DNA of 64,000 nt from SKPT01 sp040905445 (GCA_040905445.1 JBBDRN010000034.1:1-64000), one strand, 5' to 3'. Positions 20,088 to 29,438 are shown, numbered from the stretch's first letter. Made by a program: numbers and translations. The notes: generated by a model not told the origin, from the sequence alone.

Positions 20088-20145
20088 TGCGGCCCCGCGC
20101 CGATCAGGGCAAGGATTGTCAATTCCCCAAGCAAGGAGCTTGACC

Positions 20146-20493
20146 GTGAGAAGGAAGCATGCACTTATCGGACTCGGTGTCGGCCTGACACTGGCGCTGG
20201 CCAGCGGGTGCGAGACCGCCCAGTTCGCCAGCCATGACCGCGTTCACACCGTCACCAGCGACGCGCCGGTGTTCACGCTCGTCAGCGAGCAGCGCGACGA
20301 CAACGCCCCGGTTCACCTCGGTGCCGGCGATGATCTCGGCAGCGCCCTGTTCGACCGGTACATCGCCAGCCTCGAGCAGCCCGTCGATGATGCCGACGCC
20401 CCGCGCGTGGCGCGCGGTGACGTGGCCGTCGATCAGCCCGCTCACCTGCGGCTGCGCACGCTCGTCATGGACTGGCTCAACAGCGACTCGTAA
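20146..20493 (+). CDS. Small putative lipoprotein
   Basis: 115 residues of unknown function. The N-terminus MRRKHALIGLGVGLTLALAS runs into GC, a lipoprotein signal with the modified cysteine at residue 21. The remainder is acidic and has no recognised domain. GTG 20146 is supported by AAGGAG eight bases upstream. It is divergent from the tpsBA operon, separated by 136 bases that hold the tpsBA promoter, so it may serve the same envelope process; that is only an inference. Confidence 0.7.
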   Translation: MRRKHALIGLGVGLTLALASGCETAQFASHDRVHTVTSDAPVFTLVSEQRDDNAPVHLGAGDDLGSALFDRYIASLEQPVDDADAPRVARGDVAVDQPAHLRLRTLVMDWLNSDS

Positions 20494-20520
20494 ACCTGCG
20501 ACCGGCGGGAGCCGCTCGGT

Positions 20521-21306
20521 TCAGTCGCGCGCGGGGCGGGGGTGGCGGGGGTGGTGCGCGTGGCGGGGACGGCGGGCGATGAGCAGCAGGCCCGCGGCCA
20601 GCATCGCCGCGGCAGTCGGCTCGGGCACCACGGTGGCCAACTCGATGGACCACTGCTGCAGCGCGCCCGTCTGGCCCGTGGCCGCGTCGCCGATGTGCAG
20701 TTGCCACGCCCCGTGCGCCGACTCGCCGTTGAGCAGGCTCAGCGACTGCAGGCCGGCGAAGTAGAAGTTGAATGACGGCCGATACTCCGCCGAGCTGCCG
20801 TTGAGCGGGTCGCCGATGATGTCGGAGTTGGAGAGATTGTCGCCCATGGTGGTGGCACCGATGAGCGCGTCGTCGCGGAAGGTGATGGGAAACCCGCTGC
20901 CGAGGTTGGCGTTGCTGCCGCGCACTTGGCCGAGGTCCCCGCCGTCGCCGAACGCCATCGACCCGGGACGGTTCAGCAGGAAGATCTCGGTGCCCGCCGG
21001 GCTGATGAGCTTGATCGTCAGGTCGCCGGCGTAGTCGTGGTCCAGCCAGAGCGTCACGAGCAGCGGCGTGTCGGACGCGATGAAGTCGCCCGGCGCGTGC
21101 AGGTCCAGCGTATGCACAAGTGTGGCCGTCGGGTCGTCACTGCCGTCGTACGCGCCGTCGGGGATCGACAGGTTGAGGTCCGGATCGGACGTGATCGTCT
21201 GGATGGGCGCGGCCTGGGCTGCGCCGGCGGCGAACATGACCGCTGCCGCGCAGGAAATCGCGCTGCTGCGCACGATCGCGATTTTCTCCCGACCATTTGT
21301 CAACAT
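20521..21306 (-). CDS. Secreted P-domain protein with PEP-CTERM anchor
   Basis: 261 residues. A signal peptide (SSAISCAAAVMFAAGAAQAA) precedes a jelly-roll region resembling the proprotein convertase P domain: LWLDHDYAGDLTIKLISPAG, FAGLQSLSLLNGESAHGAWQ, LHIGDAATGQTGALQQWSIE. The C-terminus has the PEP-CTERM tripartite tail, VPEP, then AAAMLAAGLLLIA, then RRPRH. Such tails are substrates of exosortase in exopolysaccharide-producing bacteria; no exosortase lies in this window. The final HHPRHPRPARD residues come from a 9-base GC tandem repeat. ATG 21306 has GGAAGGAGAA upstream, and a TATACT box lies at 21420-21425, giving a leader of over 100 bases. Confidence 0.82.
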   Translation of the reverse strand: MLTNGREKIAIVRSSAISCAAAVMFAAGAAQAAPIQTITSDPDLNLSIPDGAYDGSDDPTATLVHTLDLHAPGDFIASDTPLLVTLWLDHDYAGDLTIKLISPAGTEIFLLNRPGSMAFGDGGDLGQVRGSNANLGSGFPITFRDDALIGATTMGDNLSNSDIIGDPLNGSSAEYRPSFNFYFAGLQSLSLLNGESAHGAWQLHIGDAATGQTGALQQWSIELATVVPEPTAAAMLAAGLLLIARRPRHAHHPRHPRPARD

Positions 21307-21582
21307 GGGGTGTTTCTCCTTCCCCTCCCGCGGGTCGCCGGGCGGCGATCGCGAGATTGATGTTCACGTCCGTGCTCCCCCTGAGCCACCGCCACCATCG
21401 ACCATCCTCAACGCTTGCCAGTATAACGCAGATCCGGTGCGCGGAAAGCCCAATCTTCGGGCGCGGCGCAAGAGTTCTGCGCGCCGCCGGCATAATCCCA
21501 CCCGTCCCGAGGTGGCGCGGGGGCGATTTCGGCCGCAAGTCGCCGCCCCCGGTGAGCGTCATCGTGCCGCCGTCCGGCATGG

Positions 21583-22842
21583 TCACGGCTGCTCGTCGAG
21601 GATGGCGCGGCGGGCCTCGTAGAGGGTGTCGAGGCGTTCGCGGAGGCCGAGCGTCGCGTCGTCGGCGTCGAGGCGGCTGGCGATCGCGGCGAGCCAGGTC
21701 ACGAGGTGGTCGTAGTCGGCGACGCTGATCGTCTCGCTGTCGATGCGGCCGATGGCGTCGTTCATGTTGTGGTAGTTGCCCAGCGGCAGGCAGAGGCAGG
21801 CGGCTGTGTAGCCGTGCGCCTGGTAGGCCGACGCCTCGCACGTGCCGCCCGCCATGAGCTTGCGCTGCCACGTAAACGATGTATTACCATCTGTTTGCGC
21901 GCTGGCGTCGGCTACGCGGCCCAGGCGGTAGGTCAGGTCCGGGTCGAACGTCGAGGTGCGGTCGCCGACGCGCAGGATCGGCCCGCCGCCGATTGGCGAC
22001 TCGTCGAAGGCCTTGGAGTTCTCGAGGGCGACGATCCGAGACCGGCGCGGCAGGATGCCGCTGTGGCAGGCGGCGATGGCGCCGATGAAGCCGACCTCCT
22101 CGGCACGGGTCAGCAGCACCCGGACGTCCCCCGCCACGCCCCCCGCCACGTCCCCCGCCACGCTCCCCGTCGCCCCGGTGCCGTCGCCGGCGGGGGCTGC
22201 CGCCACCCGCTCCAGGGCCGCCAGGGCCGCGGCCACGCCCGCTAGGTCGTCGCACGCGGGCGCGAGCAGCCGATCGCCCTCGACCCGCGGCCCGGGCAGC
22301 TCCCAGCGCATGATGGACCCCGTGGGGACGCTGGCGGCCGCGTCCAGCCGCACCCGGACGCGCTGATCGCGGCCACCTTCACCCTCCTCAACCGCCACGA
22401 TCCGCCCCCCCGTCCCCCCAGCCCCCGCTCCAGCCTCATCCCGCTCCCCTCTCTCGATGGAGAAGCCGGGGGAGGGTGCCGCCGCGTGGACGGTCACGCG
22501 CGTGTTGTCGAAGAAGCGGGTATGCACCCCGCCACGGAAGCTGGCGAGCAGGTCGGCGCCGTCGACGCCGGTGACGATGAAGGCCGGGTGGTCCATGTGG
22601 GCGGCGAGGATGATGGGCCGGCGGGAGGTGACGCCGACGCGCTTGATCATGAGGTTGCCGAAGCGGTCCTGGCGCAGGCGCAGGCCGGGCCGGTCGGCGA
22701 CCCAGCGGCGGACCCAGGCGATGACGTGGCCCTCGCGGCCGGCGGCGGTGGGCAGGCCCGTCAGCGTTGCGAGCATTGCGTGAGCCGGTGATCCGGCAGG
22801 GGGGGCGGAGATCGCGGCGCTGACGGGGGCGGGGTCGGGCAT
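21583..22842 (-). CDS. M42-family metallopeptidase-like protein
   Basis: 419 residues. Metal and catalytic positions of the M28/M42 aminopeptidase class are visible: ILAAHMDHPAFI (His ligand), PACDDLAGVAAAL (bridging Asp), LLTRAEEVGFIGA (catalytic Glu-Glu), VALENSKAF and the late NYHNMNDAI (His ligand). It should be a cytoplasmic zinc or cobalt aminopeptidase, or a cellulase M/FrvX-like relative. Two low-complexity inserts (EAGAGAGGTGG, and AGDVAGGVAGDV from a 12-base tandem repeat at 22136-22183) interrupt the fold. ATG 22842 has GAGAGGAG upstream and a TACCAT box at 22870-22875. It is divergent from the ABC ATPase gene. Confidence 0.85.
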   Translation of the reverse strand: MPDPAPVSAAISAPPAGSPAHAMLATLTGLPTAAGREGHVIAWVRRWVADRPGLRLRQDRFGNLMIKRVGVTSRRPIILAAHMDHPAFIVTGVDGADLLASFRGGVHTRFFDNTRVTVHAAAPSPGFSIERGERDEAGAGAGGTGGRIVAVEEGEGGRDQRVRVRLDAAASVPTGSIMRWELPGPRVEGDRLLAPACDDLAGVAAALAALERVAAAPAGDGTGATGSVAGDVAGGVAGDVRVLLTRAEEVGFIGAIAACHSGILPRRSRIVALENSKAFDESPIGGGPILRVGDRTSTFDPDLTYRLGRVADASAQTDGNTSFTWQRKLMAGGTCEASAYQAHGYTAACLCLPLGNYHNMNDAIGRIDSETISVADYDHLVTWLAAIASRLDADDATLGLRERLDTLYEARRAILDEQP

Positions 22843-22865
22843 GGGCAGGGCTCCTCTCGCGGGCT

Positions 22866-22875
22866 TAGGATGGTA
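22866..22875. promoter_or_regulatory. Overlapping divergent -10 boxes
   Basis: TAGGAT on the plus strand (22866-22871) and TACCAT on the minus strand (22870-22875) overlap within the 43-base gap between the peptidase and the ABC ATPase genes. If both are used, the two genes cannot be transcribed independently. Confidence 0.4.
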
Positions 22876-22885
22876 TCGCCCCGCC

Positions 22886-23842
22886 ATGACGCACCCCAAC
22901 CCCGCCACCCCTGCCACGCCCGCCATCACCCCTACTGCGGTGACGGTTGCGACGCCACCGGCCGTCGAGGCGCGCGGCCTGCGGCTGGTGCGCTCGGGCC
23001 AGACCATCCTCGACGCGCTGACCTGCCGGATCCCCGCCGGCTCGTACACCGCGATCCTCGGGCCCAACGGCTGCGGCAAGACGACCTTCGCCCGCACGCT
23101 CACCTCCCAGCTTCCGCTTACGGCCGGCGAGCTGACCGTCCTGGGGCAGACCATCGGGCGGACCAACGTCGTGCAGTTGCGCCGCCGCGTCGCGGTGGTC
23201 AACCCGACGGCCGACACCGCGGCGAGCCACGTGCCCGGCAGCGTCGTCGACGCGGAGCTGACCGCGCTGGAGGCGGTCGTCACCGGCTGCTTCGGCACGG
23301 TCGGGCTCTATCACCAGCCGACGTCCGATCAGTGGGAGCGGGCGGCGCACCTGCTGGAGGCGGTCGGGCTTGGGCGGCGTAAGGCGCTGCGGTTCGCGCT
23401 GCTGTCAACGGGCGAGCAGCGGCGGACGCTGATGGCGCGGGCGCTGGTGGGGCGGCCGGAGCTGCTGATTCTGGATGAGCCGACGGCTGGCCTCGACATC
23501 GCGGGGCGCGAGCAGGTGCTGGCGGTGATTGAGCAACTGCTCGGCCCGCCGAAATCCGAGATTCGAAATCCCAAATCGCCGCCGCCCACCCCGCCCGCTT
23601 CGCCCACCTCGCCGACGATCCTGATGATCACGCACCACGTCGAGGAGCTGTCGCCGCGGACGCAGCAGGTGCTGCTGATGCGCGACGGGCGCTTCACGTT
23701 TGCCGGGCCGATGGTGGAGGCGATCACGCCCGAGCGATTGACGGAGACGTTCGGCTGCCGGGTGTACGTGCGGCGGGTGCATGGGCGCTACTGGCTGGAG
23801 GTGCTCCCGGAGGCGTGGCTGGATCTGCTGCCACGGGCGTGA
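22886..23842 (+). CDS. ABC transporter ATP-binding protein, lone ATPase
   Basis: 318 residues. Walker A is GPNGCGKTT, the signature is LSTGEQRR, Walker B with D-loop is LLILDEPTAGLD, and the H-loop is MITHHVEE. No permease or binding protein is adjacent, as for ModF/YlmA-type ATPases. The N-terminal PNPATPATPAITPTAV is a repeat-encoded low-complexity extension. Between the D-loop and H-loop, where most ATPases have only a few residues, lies GPPKSEIRNPKSPPPTPPAS. Its first half is encoded by the dispersed 7-base-period repeat at 23551-23577. ATG 22886 has no strong Shine-Dalgarno sequence. Confidence 0.85.
   Translation: MTHPNPATPATPAITPTAVTVATPPAVEARGLRLVRSGQTILDALTCRIPAGSYTAILGPNGCGKTTFARTLTSQLPLTAGELTVLGQTIGRTNVVQLRRRVAVVNPTADTAASHVPGSVVDAELTALEAVVTGCFGTVGLYHQPTSDQWERAAHLLEAVGLGRRKALRFALLSTGEQRRTLMARALVGRPELLILDEPTAGLDIAGREQVLAVIEQLLGPPKSEIRNPKSPPPTPPASPTSPTILMITHHVEELSPRTQQVLLMRDGRFTFAGPMVEAITPERLTETFGCRVYVRRVHGRYWLEVLPEAWLDLLPRA
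23551..23577 (+). repeat. 7-base-period repeat inserted in the ABC ATPase
   Basis: AAATCCGAGATTCGAAATCC and the following bases form degenerate heptads (minus-strand consensus near TTCGGAT). In frame they encode KSEIRNPKS. The local AT content is far above that of the gene. Confidence 0.75.
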
Positions 23843-23867
23843 GCGTGCCCGCGTTGTCGTGGCGCCG

Positions 23868-23885
23868 CGTCGCCTGAAGGCGACG
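23868..23885. other. Small hairpin upstream of gltX
   Basis: CGTCGCC-TGAA-GGCGACG, a 7-bp stem with tetraloop between the ABC ATPase and gltX. No T-run follows, so it may be a repeat remnant rather than a terminator. Confidence 0.5.
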
Positions 23886-23920
23886 GCTAACGGGCCATGA
23901 CACGCTACACTTGCCCAGTC

Positions 23921-25705
23921 ATGGCCATGATCACCCGATTTGCTCCCAGCCCGACCGGTTCGCTGCACGTTGGCGGGGCGCGCACGGCGCTGTTCGCCTG
24001 GGCGCTGGCGAGGCGGCACGAGGGCACCTTCATCCTGCGCATCGAGGACACTGATCAGGCGCGGTCGACGCCCGAGGCGACGCGGGGGATTCTGCGCGAC
24101 ATGCAGTGGCTGGGGCTCGACTGGGACGCCGGGCCGCCGGCGCCGCCCGCGGCGGACGATCCGGCCTACCCGCAGTGGGACCCTTACCAGGCCGAGCACG
24201 CCGACGGGCGGGCGTCCTATTTTCAGAGCCAGCGTCACGCGGCGGGCGTCTACGCCGAGCAGATCGACCGGCTGCTGGCGAGCGGGCGGGCGTATAAGTG
24301 CTTCAAGACGACCGAGCAACTCGACGCTGAGCGGCAGGCGGCGCGGAAGCAGAAGCGGCCGTACCGCTACGACCCGACCGAGGCGCTCGCGCTCACCGCC
24401 GAGCAGGTGGCGGCCTATGAAGCGGAGGGGCGGCCGCACGCGATTCGGTTTCGCATGCCGGATGAGACGCTGGTCGTTGAGGACGATGTGCTCGGCGAAC
24501 TGCGCTTCGAGCCCGAGCAGCAGGAGGACTTCGTCATCCGCAAGGCGGACGGGTTCCCGACGTATCACCTGGCGGTGGTGGTCGACGACGCGGCGATGGG
24601 GGTGACGCATGTCGTGCGCGGGCAGGAGCATCTGAACAACACGCCCAAGCACGTCGCGCTGCAGGCGGCGCTGGGGTTCGAGCGGCCGCGGTATGCGCAT
24701 ATTCCGCTGATCTTCAACGCCGATGGCTCGAAGATGAGCAAGCGCGACAAGGCGAAGGCGGCGCGGGCGGCGGCGAAGGAGGCGATCAAGCAGGAGGGCC
24801 ACGAAGCCTTTGAAGCGAGGATATTGAACCCACGCACGATGTCGATGTACGAGGCAGATCCTGATGCCGAGAGCGGAAGCATTGCGGACCAACTGGACGA
24901 CTTCCTTGATCGGAAGAACGACAGCATTCTTGTTGCGCGACGTATAGCGGATGTCCTGAGCCGCGAGCTCCCCGAGATTGATGTTCAGCTTCCCGAGATC
25001 AACGTGGACGACTTTCGGCAGGCGGGTTACTTGCCCGAGGTGCTGTGCAATTACCTGGCGCTGCTCGGCTGGTCGCCGGGGGAGGATGTGGAGCGTTTCG
25101 GGCCGGACCCGCTGGGCTTTATTCGTGACCGGTTTGATCTGGCGCGCGTGGGCAAGGCGAATGCGCGGTTTGACCGTGAGAAGCTGTTTCGCTTCAACGC
25201 CGAGGCGATCGCGGCGATGGATGCGGCGCGGTTTCGCGAGCTTGTCTACCACCTCGAAACCAACGCGGAGCTGCGCGGGCTGTTTGATGGGCCGGAGGAT
25301 CCACGGTTCGCCGACTTCTGCGAGGCGTACCAGGAGCGCAGCCGGACGCTGCGCGAGCCGGTGGAGGCGGGGCGGTTTTTCTTTGTCGAGGACGAGGCGA
25401 TCGTGTACGACGAGAAGGCGGTGGCGAAGGTGCTGGCGAAGGGCGACGGCGATGGGTTCAACGTGCTGCGCGAGCTGCGCGAGAAGCTCACGGCCCTTGA
25501 TGACTTCACGGCCGAGGTGATCCATTCGCTGATTCAAGCCCATGCGGAGGCGACGGGTCGCGGGATGGGCAAGGTTGCGCAGCCGCTGCGTGTGGCGGTG
25601 ACGGGGACGAGCGTGAGCCCGCCGATCGACAAGACGCTGGCGATCCTGGGCAAGGCGTCGGTCGTCCGGCGGATCGAGCGGTGCCTGACCATGGAGGAGG
25701 CCTGA
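23921..25705 (+). CDS. gltX: Glutamate--tRNA ligase with insertion at KMSKR loop
   Basis: Class I synthetase charging tRNA-Glu (and possibly tRNA-Gln where the amidotransferase path is used). 594 residues, longer than the usual ~480. The HIGH-type motif is APSPTGSLHVGGART, followed by FILRIEDTDQAR; KMSKRD is intact. Between KMSKRD and VDDFRQAGYLPEVL lies about 85 extra residues (roughly 24749-25000) with visibly lower GC than the rest of the gene. ATG 23921 was chosen because the catalytic motif must lie near the N-terminus and TACACT (23906-23911) is 9 bases upstream; ATG 23897 and 23927 are alternatives. The stop overlaps the next start (TGATG), implying coupling to the EVE gene. Confidence 0.93.
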   Translation: MAMITRFAPSPTGSLHVGGARTALFAWALARRHEGTFILRIEDTDQARSTPEATRGILRDMQWLGLDWDAGPPAPPAADDPAYPQWDPYQAEHADGRASYFQSQRHAAGVYAEQIDRLLASGRAYKCFKTTEQLDAERQAARKQKRPYRYDPTEALALTAEQVAAYEAEGRPHAIRFRMPDETLVVEDDVLGELRFEPEQQEDFVIRKADGFPTYHLAVVVDDAAMGVTHVVRGQEHLNNTPKHVALQAALGFERPRYAHIPLIFNADGSKMSKRDKAKAARAAAKEAIKQEGHEAFEARILNPRTMSMYEADPDAESGSIADQLDDFLDRKNDSILVARRIADVLSRELPEIDVQLPEINVDDFRQAGYLPEVLCNYLALLGWSPGEDVERFGPDPLGFIRDRFDLARVGKANARFDREKLFRFNAEAIAAMDAARFRELVYHLETNAELRGLFDGPEDPRFADFCEAYQERSRTLREPVEAGRFFFVEDEAIVYDEKAVAKVLAKGDGDGFNVLRELREKLTALDDFTAEVIHSLIQAHAEATGRGMGKVAQPLRVAVTGTSVSPPIDKTLAILGKASVVRRIERCLTMEEA

Positions 25706-26115
25706 TGAAATACTGGCTTGTCAAATCGGAACCGGACACCTGGTCCTGGCAGGACCAGATCGACGCGAAGACCACCCATTGGGATGGCGTGCGCAATCAT
25801 CAGGCCAGCAACAATCTCAAGGCCATGAGCAAGGGCGACCGGGCGCTGTTCTATCACTCGGGCAAGGCCCGCGAGGTGGTGGGGATCGTCGAGGTGACGC
25901 GCGAGTATTATCCGGACCCGAGCGACAAGTCGGAGCGGTTCGGGATGGTCGACGTCAAGGCGGTGAAGGCCCTGCCCGAGCCGGTGACGCTCAAGGCGAT
26001 CAAGGCCGAGCCGAAGCTGGCGGAGTTGGCGCTGGTGCGTCAGCCGCGGCTGTCGGTGATGCCGGTGGACGCGGCGGCGTGGAAGCGGATTTGCGCGATG
26101 GGCGGGTTGAAGTAG
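25705..26115 (+). CDS. EVE-domain protein (THYN1/YciB-like)
   Basis: 136 residues, matching single-domain EVE proteins, PUA-like folds that bind modified nucleic-acid bases. Family motifs are MKYWLVKSEPDTWSW at the start, WDGVRNHQASNNLK, GDRALFYHSGK and VGIVEVTREYYPDP. The ATG at 25705 overlaps the gltX TGA, and GGAGGAGG precedes it, so the two are translationally coupled. The TAG stop codon is contributed by the left end of a GTAGGGTCCGC repeat. Confidence 0.9.
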   Translation: MKYWLVKSEPDTWSWQDQIDAKTTHWDGVRNHQASNNLKAMSKGDRALFYHSGKAREVVGIVEVTREYYPDPSDKSERFGMVDVKAVKALPEPVTLKAIKAEPKLAELALVRQPRLSVMPVDAAAWKRICAMGGLK

Positions 26116-26201
26116 GGTCCGCGCGGGAAAACGTGAAGTGGCACCCGGTTTCAGACGGAGCCTGGCGCGCGGGAGGGGGAAAAGGTCCGCAGAGCGGACC
26201 C
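26112..26201. repeat. GGTCCGC repeat element, copy 1
   Basis: It starts GTAGGGTCCGC at the EVE stop codon and ends with the hairpin GGTCCGCAGAGCGGACCC. The outer ends are imperfectly inverted. Better copies lie at 47517-47585 and 50008-50109. Confidence 0.65.
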
Positions 26202-26248
26202 GACGGCAGAGGGCAAATCCCCACGATCATCCATCCATCCGGATTATG

Positions 26249-26257
26249 TGATATAAT
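26249..26257 (+). promoter_or_regulatory. Extended -10 promoter of the PfkB gene
   Basis: TG-A-TATAAT is a perfect extended -10 with no -35. The predicted leader to ATG 26345 is about 80 bases. Confidence 0.65.
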
Positions 26258-26344
26258 GGGTTTTTGGCGCGGCGTCGGGCCCCCGCGAGGCCCCCCCGAG
26301 AGGGCTGCCGGCCACGAATCCGAACTCCACGCGAGACCTTATTT

Positions 26345-27247
26345 ATGCCCCTCATCGTCACCGGCTCCATCGGCATCGACTCCATCGAAACGCCCAGCGG
26401 CTCGGCGCAGAATGTCCTGGGCGGCTCCTCCATCTACTTCGGCGCCGCCGCCTCGTTCTTCGGCCCCGTCCGCCTCGTCGGCGCGGTCGGCGACGACTTC
26501 CCCGACGCGTTCCTCGAGCAGTTCCACCGCTTCGACATCGACCTCGCCGGGCTCGAGAAGCGCAGCGGCTCCAAGACCTTCCGCTGGCACGGCCGCTACC
26601 ACCAGAACATGAACGACCGCGACACCGTGGCCGTGGAGCTCAACGTCCTCGCCGAGGACCTGCCGCCCGTGCCCGCCGGCTACCGCGACAGCGAGTACAT
26701 CTTCCTGGCCAACACCCACCCGGCCGGTCAGATGGAGCTGCTCGACAGCTTCCCCAACCGCAAGCTCGCCGTGGCCGACACGATGGACCTCTGGATCGAG
26801 AACGAGCGCGAGGCGCTCATGGATCTCTTGCGCAAGATCGACGGCCTGGTGCTCAACGACTCGGAGGCGTTTCTGCTCACGGGCAAGAGCAACATCGTGC
26901 AGGCGGCGGAGGCGATCATCGCGATGGGGCCGAAGTTCGTCGTCATCAAGAAAGGCGAGCATGGCGCGTTCCTCCTGCACGAGGAGGGGATGTCGGCGCT
27001 GCCGGCTTATGCCGCACGCGATGTCGTCGACCCCACCGGTGCGGGCGACAGCTTCGCGGGCGGATTCATGGGCTACCTCGCGGCCGAGGGCGACCACTCG
27101 CTCAAGTCGCTTCGCCGCGCGATGGCGTACGGCACGATCGTCGCGAGCTACAACATTGAGTCGTTCAGCCTCGAGCGCTTGACGCAGATCGGCCGTGAGG
27201 ACATCGACCAGCGGCTGCTGGAGTATGGACGCATGTTGAACGTGTGA
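26345..27247 (+). CDS. PfkB-family carbohydrate/nucleoside kinase
   Basis: 300 residues. The N-terminal substrate-side signature is VLGGSSIYFGAAASFFGPVR, and the C-terminal signature DPTGAGDSFAGGFMGYLA contains the catalytic Asp of GAGD. VVIKKGEHGAFLL and the anion-hole region are normal. It phosphorylates a sugar or nucleoside; the exact substrate is not predictable from the sequence. There is no clear Shine-Dalgarno sequence (CCTTATTT before ATG). The gene stands alone behind an extended -10 promoter. Confidence 0.87.
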   Translation: MPLIVTGSIGIDSIETPSGSAQNVLGGSSIYFGAAASFFGPVRLVGAVGDDFPDAFLEQFHRFDIDLAGLEKRSGSKTFRWHGRYHQNMNDRDTVAVELNVLAEDLPPVPAGYRDSEYIFLANTHPAGQMELLDSFPNRKLAVADTMDLWIENEREALMDLLRKIDGLVLNDSEAFLLTGKSNIVQAAEAIIAMGPKFVVIKKGEHGAFLLHEEGMSALPAYAARDVVDPTGAGDSFAGGFMGYLAAEGDHSLKSLRRAMAYGTIVASYNIESFSLERLTQIGREDIDQRLLEYGRMLNV

Positions 27248-27281
27248 GGGTTGGGGGCAGGGGATTGATGAGGATTGGGGG

Positions 27282-27305
27282 GTTAGCCGCCGCGCCCACA
27301 CGGCG
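27282..27305 (+). repeat. GTTAGCCGCCGCGCCCAC repeat, single arm
   Basis: GTTAGCCGCCGCGCCCACACGGCG matches one arm of the long hairpin at 28262-28328 with two differences. It lies between the PfkB stop and the stop of the minus-strand membrane protein. Confidence 0.7.
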
Positions 27306-27314
27306 CTCCGGAGG

Positions 27315-28145
27315 CTACGCCTTGACCTCGCCGATGAGCGGGCGGCGGCTGAGGCCGATGGTGATCACGCCCAGCGCCCAGATGACGGCCACGACGATGA
27401 GCGGGCGTGCGGCCAGTGCGGCGTTGGCGGGTTCGTTGTAGATGCGGGGCCCGGTGTAGTCGACCGTCTCGAAGTGGGCTTCCAGGGCCGGGCCGTACCG
27501 CTGGTGCCACAGGGCATCGCCGTGGCCCGCGTCATCGTCCGCGCCCGCGCTCCCGGCATCCGCCGTCGCGTCGATCTCGCGTTGGTCCGACAGCCACCGC
27601 ATCGCGCGGGCGAGGGCGGCGAGCTCGGCACGCGACTGGTCGTCGGGGTAGAGCCCGCCCTCGCGACGGAGCAGCTCCGGCAGCGTCAGCTCGTCGATCG
27701 GGTAGAGCGGGTCCCTGTCGGGCCCGGTGAGCGTGACGCCGGGCGGGGCGAGCGACCGGCTCTCGAGGCGCACGCGGAAGTCGCCCCACGGCAGCCCGAG
27801 CATCTCGACATCCATCCAGCGGGCGTCGACCGCGCCGACGTCGCGCCAGGGCAGGCGCGTCGCGTCGCCGACGAGGTAGACGTTGACGCGATCGTATGCC
27901 TCGGACGCCGGCTCGTCGGCGACGAGCACCGCTTCACCCGCGACGCGGGTCGACAGGCCAACGAGACCGGCGACCGCGACGAGGCCGGGCACGAGGAGGA
28001 TGAGGCTCCAGATGAGCAGCCAGCGGGTCATGGGCTGCCAGAGCGGCGGAATGTGGCGGGGGGTCAGGTGGTAGGCGAGGGCGAGGACGATGGCCAGCGC
28101 CGCGGCGGCGGCGAGGCAGGCGAGGGCGGCGGCGGTGTTGGACAT
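27315..28145 (-). CDS. Hypothetical membrane protein
   Basis: 276 residues. Hydrophobic segments lie at about 5-25 (AALACLAAAAALAIVLALAY), 41-65 (WLLIWSLILLVPGLVAVAGL) and near the C-terminus (LIVVAVIWALGVITIGLSRR). The long middle part has no recognised motif and is acidic. I do not recognise the family. ATG 28145 was chosen because it begins just before the first membrane segment; no strong Shine-Dalgarno sequence is present. Confidence 0.65.
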   Translation of the reverse strand: MSNTAAALACLAAAAALAIVLALAYHLTPRHIPPLWQPMTRWLLIWSLILLVPGLVAVAGLVGLSTRVAGEAVLVADEPASEAYDRVNVYLVGDATRLPWRDVGAVDARWMDVEMLGLPWGDFRVRLESRSLAPPGVTLTGPDRDPLYPIDELTLPELLRREGGLYPDDQSRAELAALARAMRWLSDQREIDATADAGSAGADDDAGHGDALWHQRYGPALEAHFETVDYTGPRIYNEPANAALAARPLIVVAVIWALGVITIGLSRRPLIGEVKA

Positions 28146-28261
28146 GCCGGCATTGGACGGGAAATGGGGGCGCAGGGCAACGGGGCAGGGAAGGCACGGA
28201 GGCACGAAGGGGGGCCGTGATGGAAGGCACGGGACCATGTTCGATCGGTGCTCTCGTGCCG

Positions 28262-28328
28262 GTTTAGCCGCCGCGCCCACGCGGCGTTCCCCCCGCCGCC
28301 GAGCGCCGCGTGGGCGCGGCGGCTAAAC
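28262..28328. repeat. Long perfect hairpin, 25-bp arms
   Basis: GTTTAGCCGCCGCGCCCACG and the next five bases (28262-28286) are perfectly inverted at 28304-28328, with a 17-base loop. It lies between cysK (3' end) and the membrane-protein gene. A single related arm is at 27282-27305. Confidence 0.85.
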
Positions 28329-28393
28329 AGCGACGCCCACGGATCGGATCCGTGGGCGTCGCGTGTGCGGTGGGTTGTCGGATTGGCGGCCGC

Positions 28394-29383
<990 letters not shown>

Positions 29384-29432
29384 GGTGAGGCTCTCCAATG
29401 GGCTCGTACGGCCGTCGATGAGGTAGATCTTC

Positions 29433-29438
29433 TACAAT
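29433..29438 (+). promoter_or_regulatory. Putative -10 box (TACAAT) of the hydrolase gene
   Basis: TACAAT followed by CGGGGGCGG, 16 bases before ATG 29455 and 145 before ATG 29584. Confidence 0.45.

Noticed and set aside
23405..25543. Minus-strand open frame opposite gltX
   Set aside because: Shadow of gltX with no conserved motif.
26112..26201. Rho-independent terminator for the EVE gene
   Set aside because: The hairpin is part of a dispersed repeat family and has no T-run on either side, so it is listed as a repeat.
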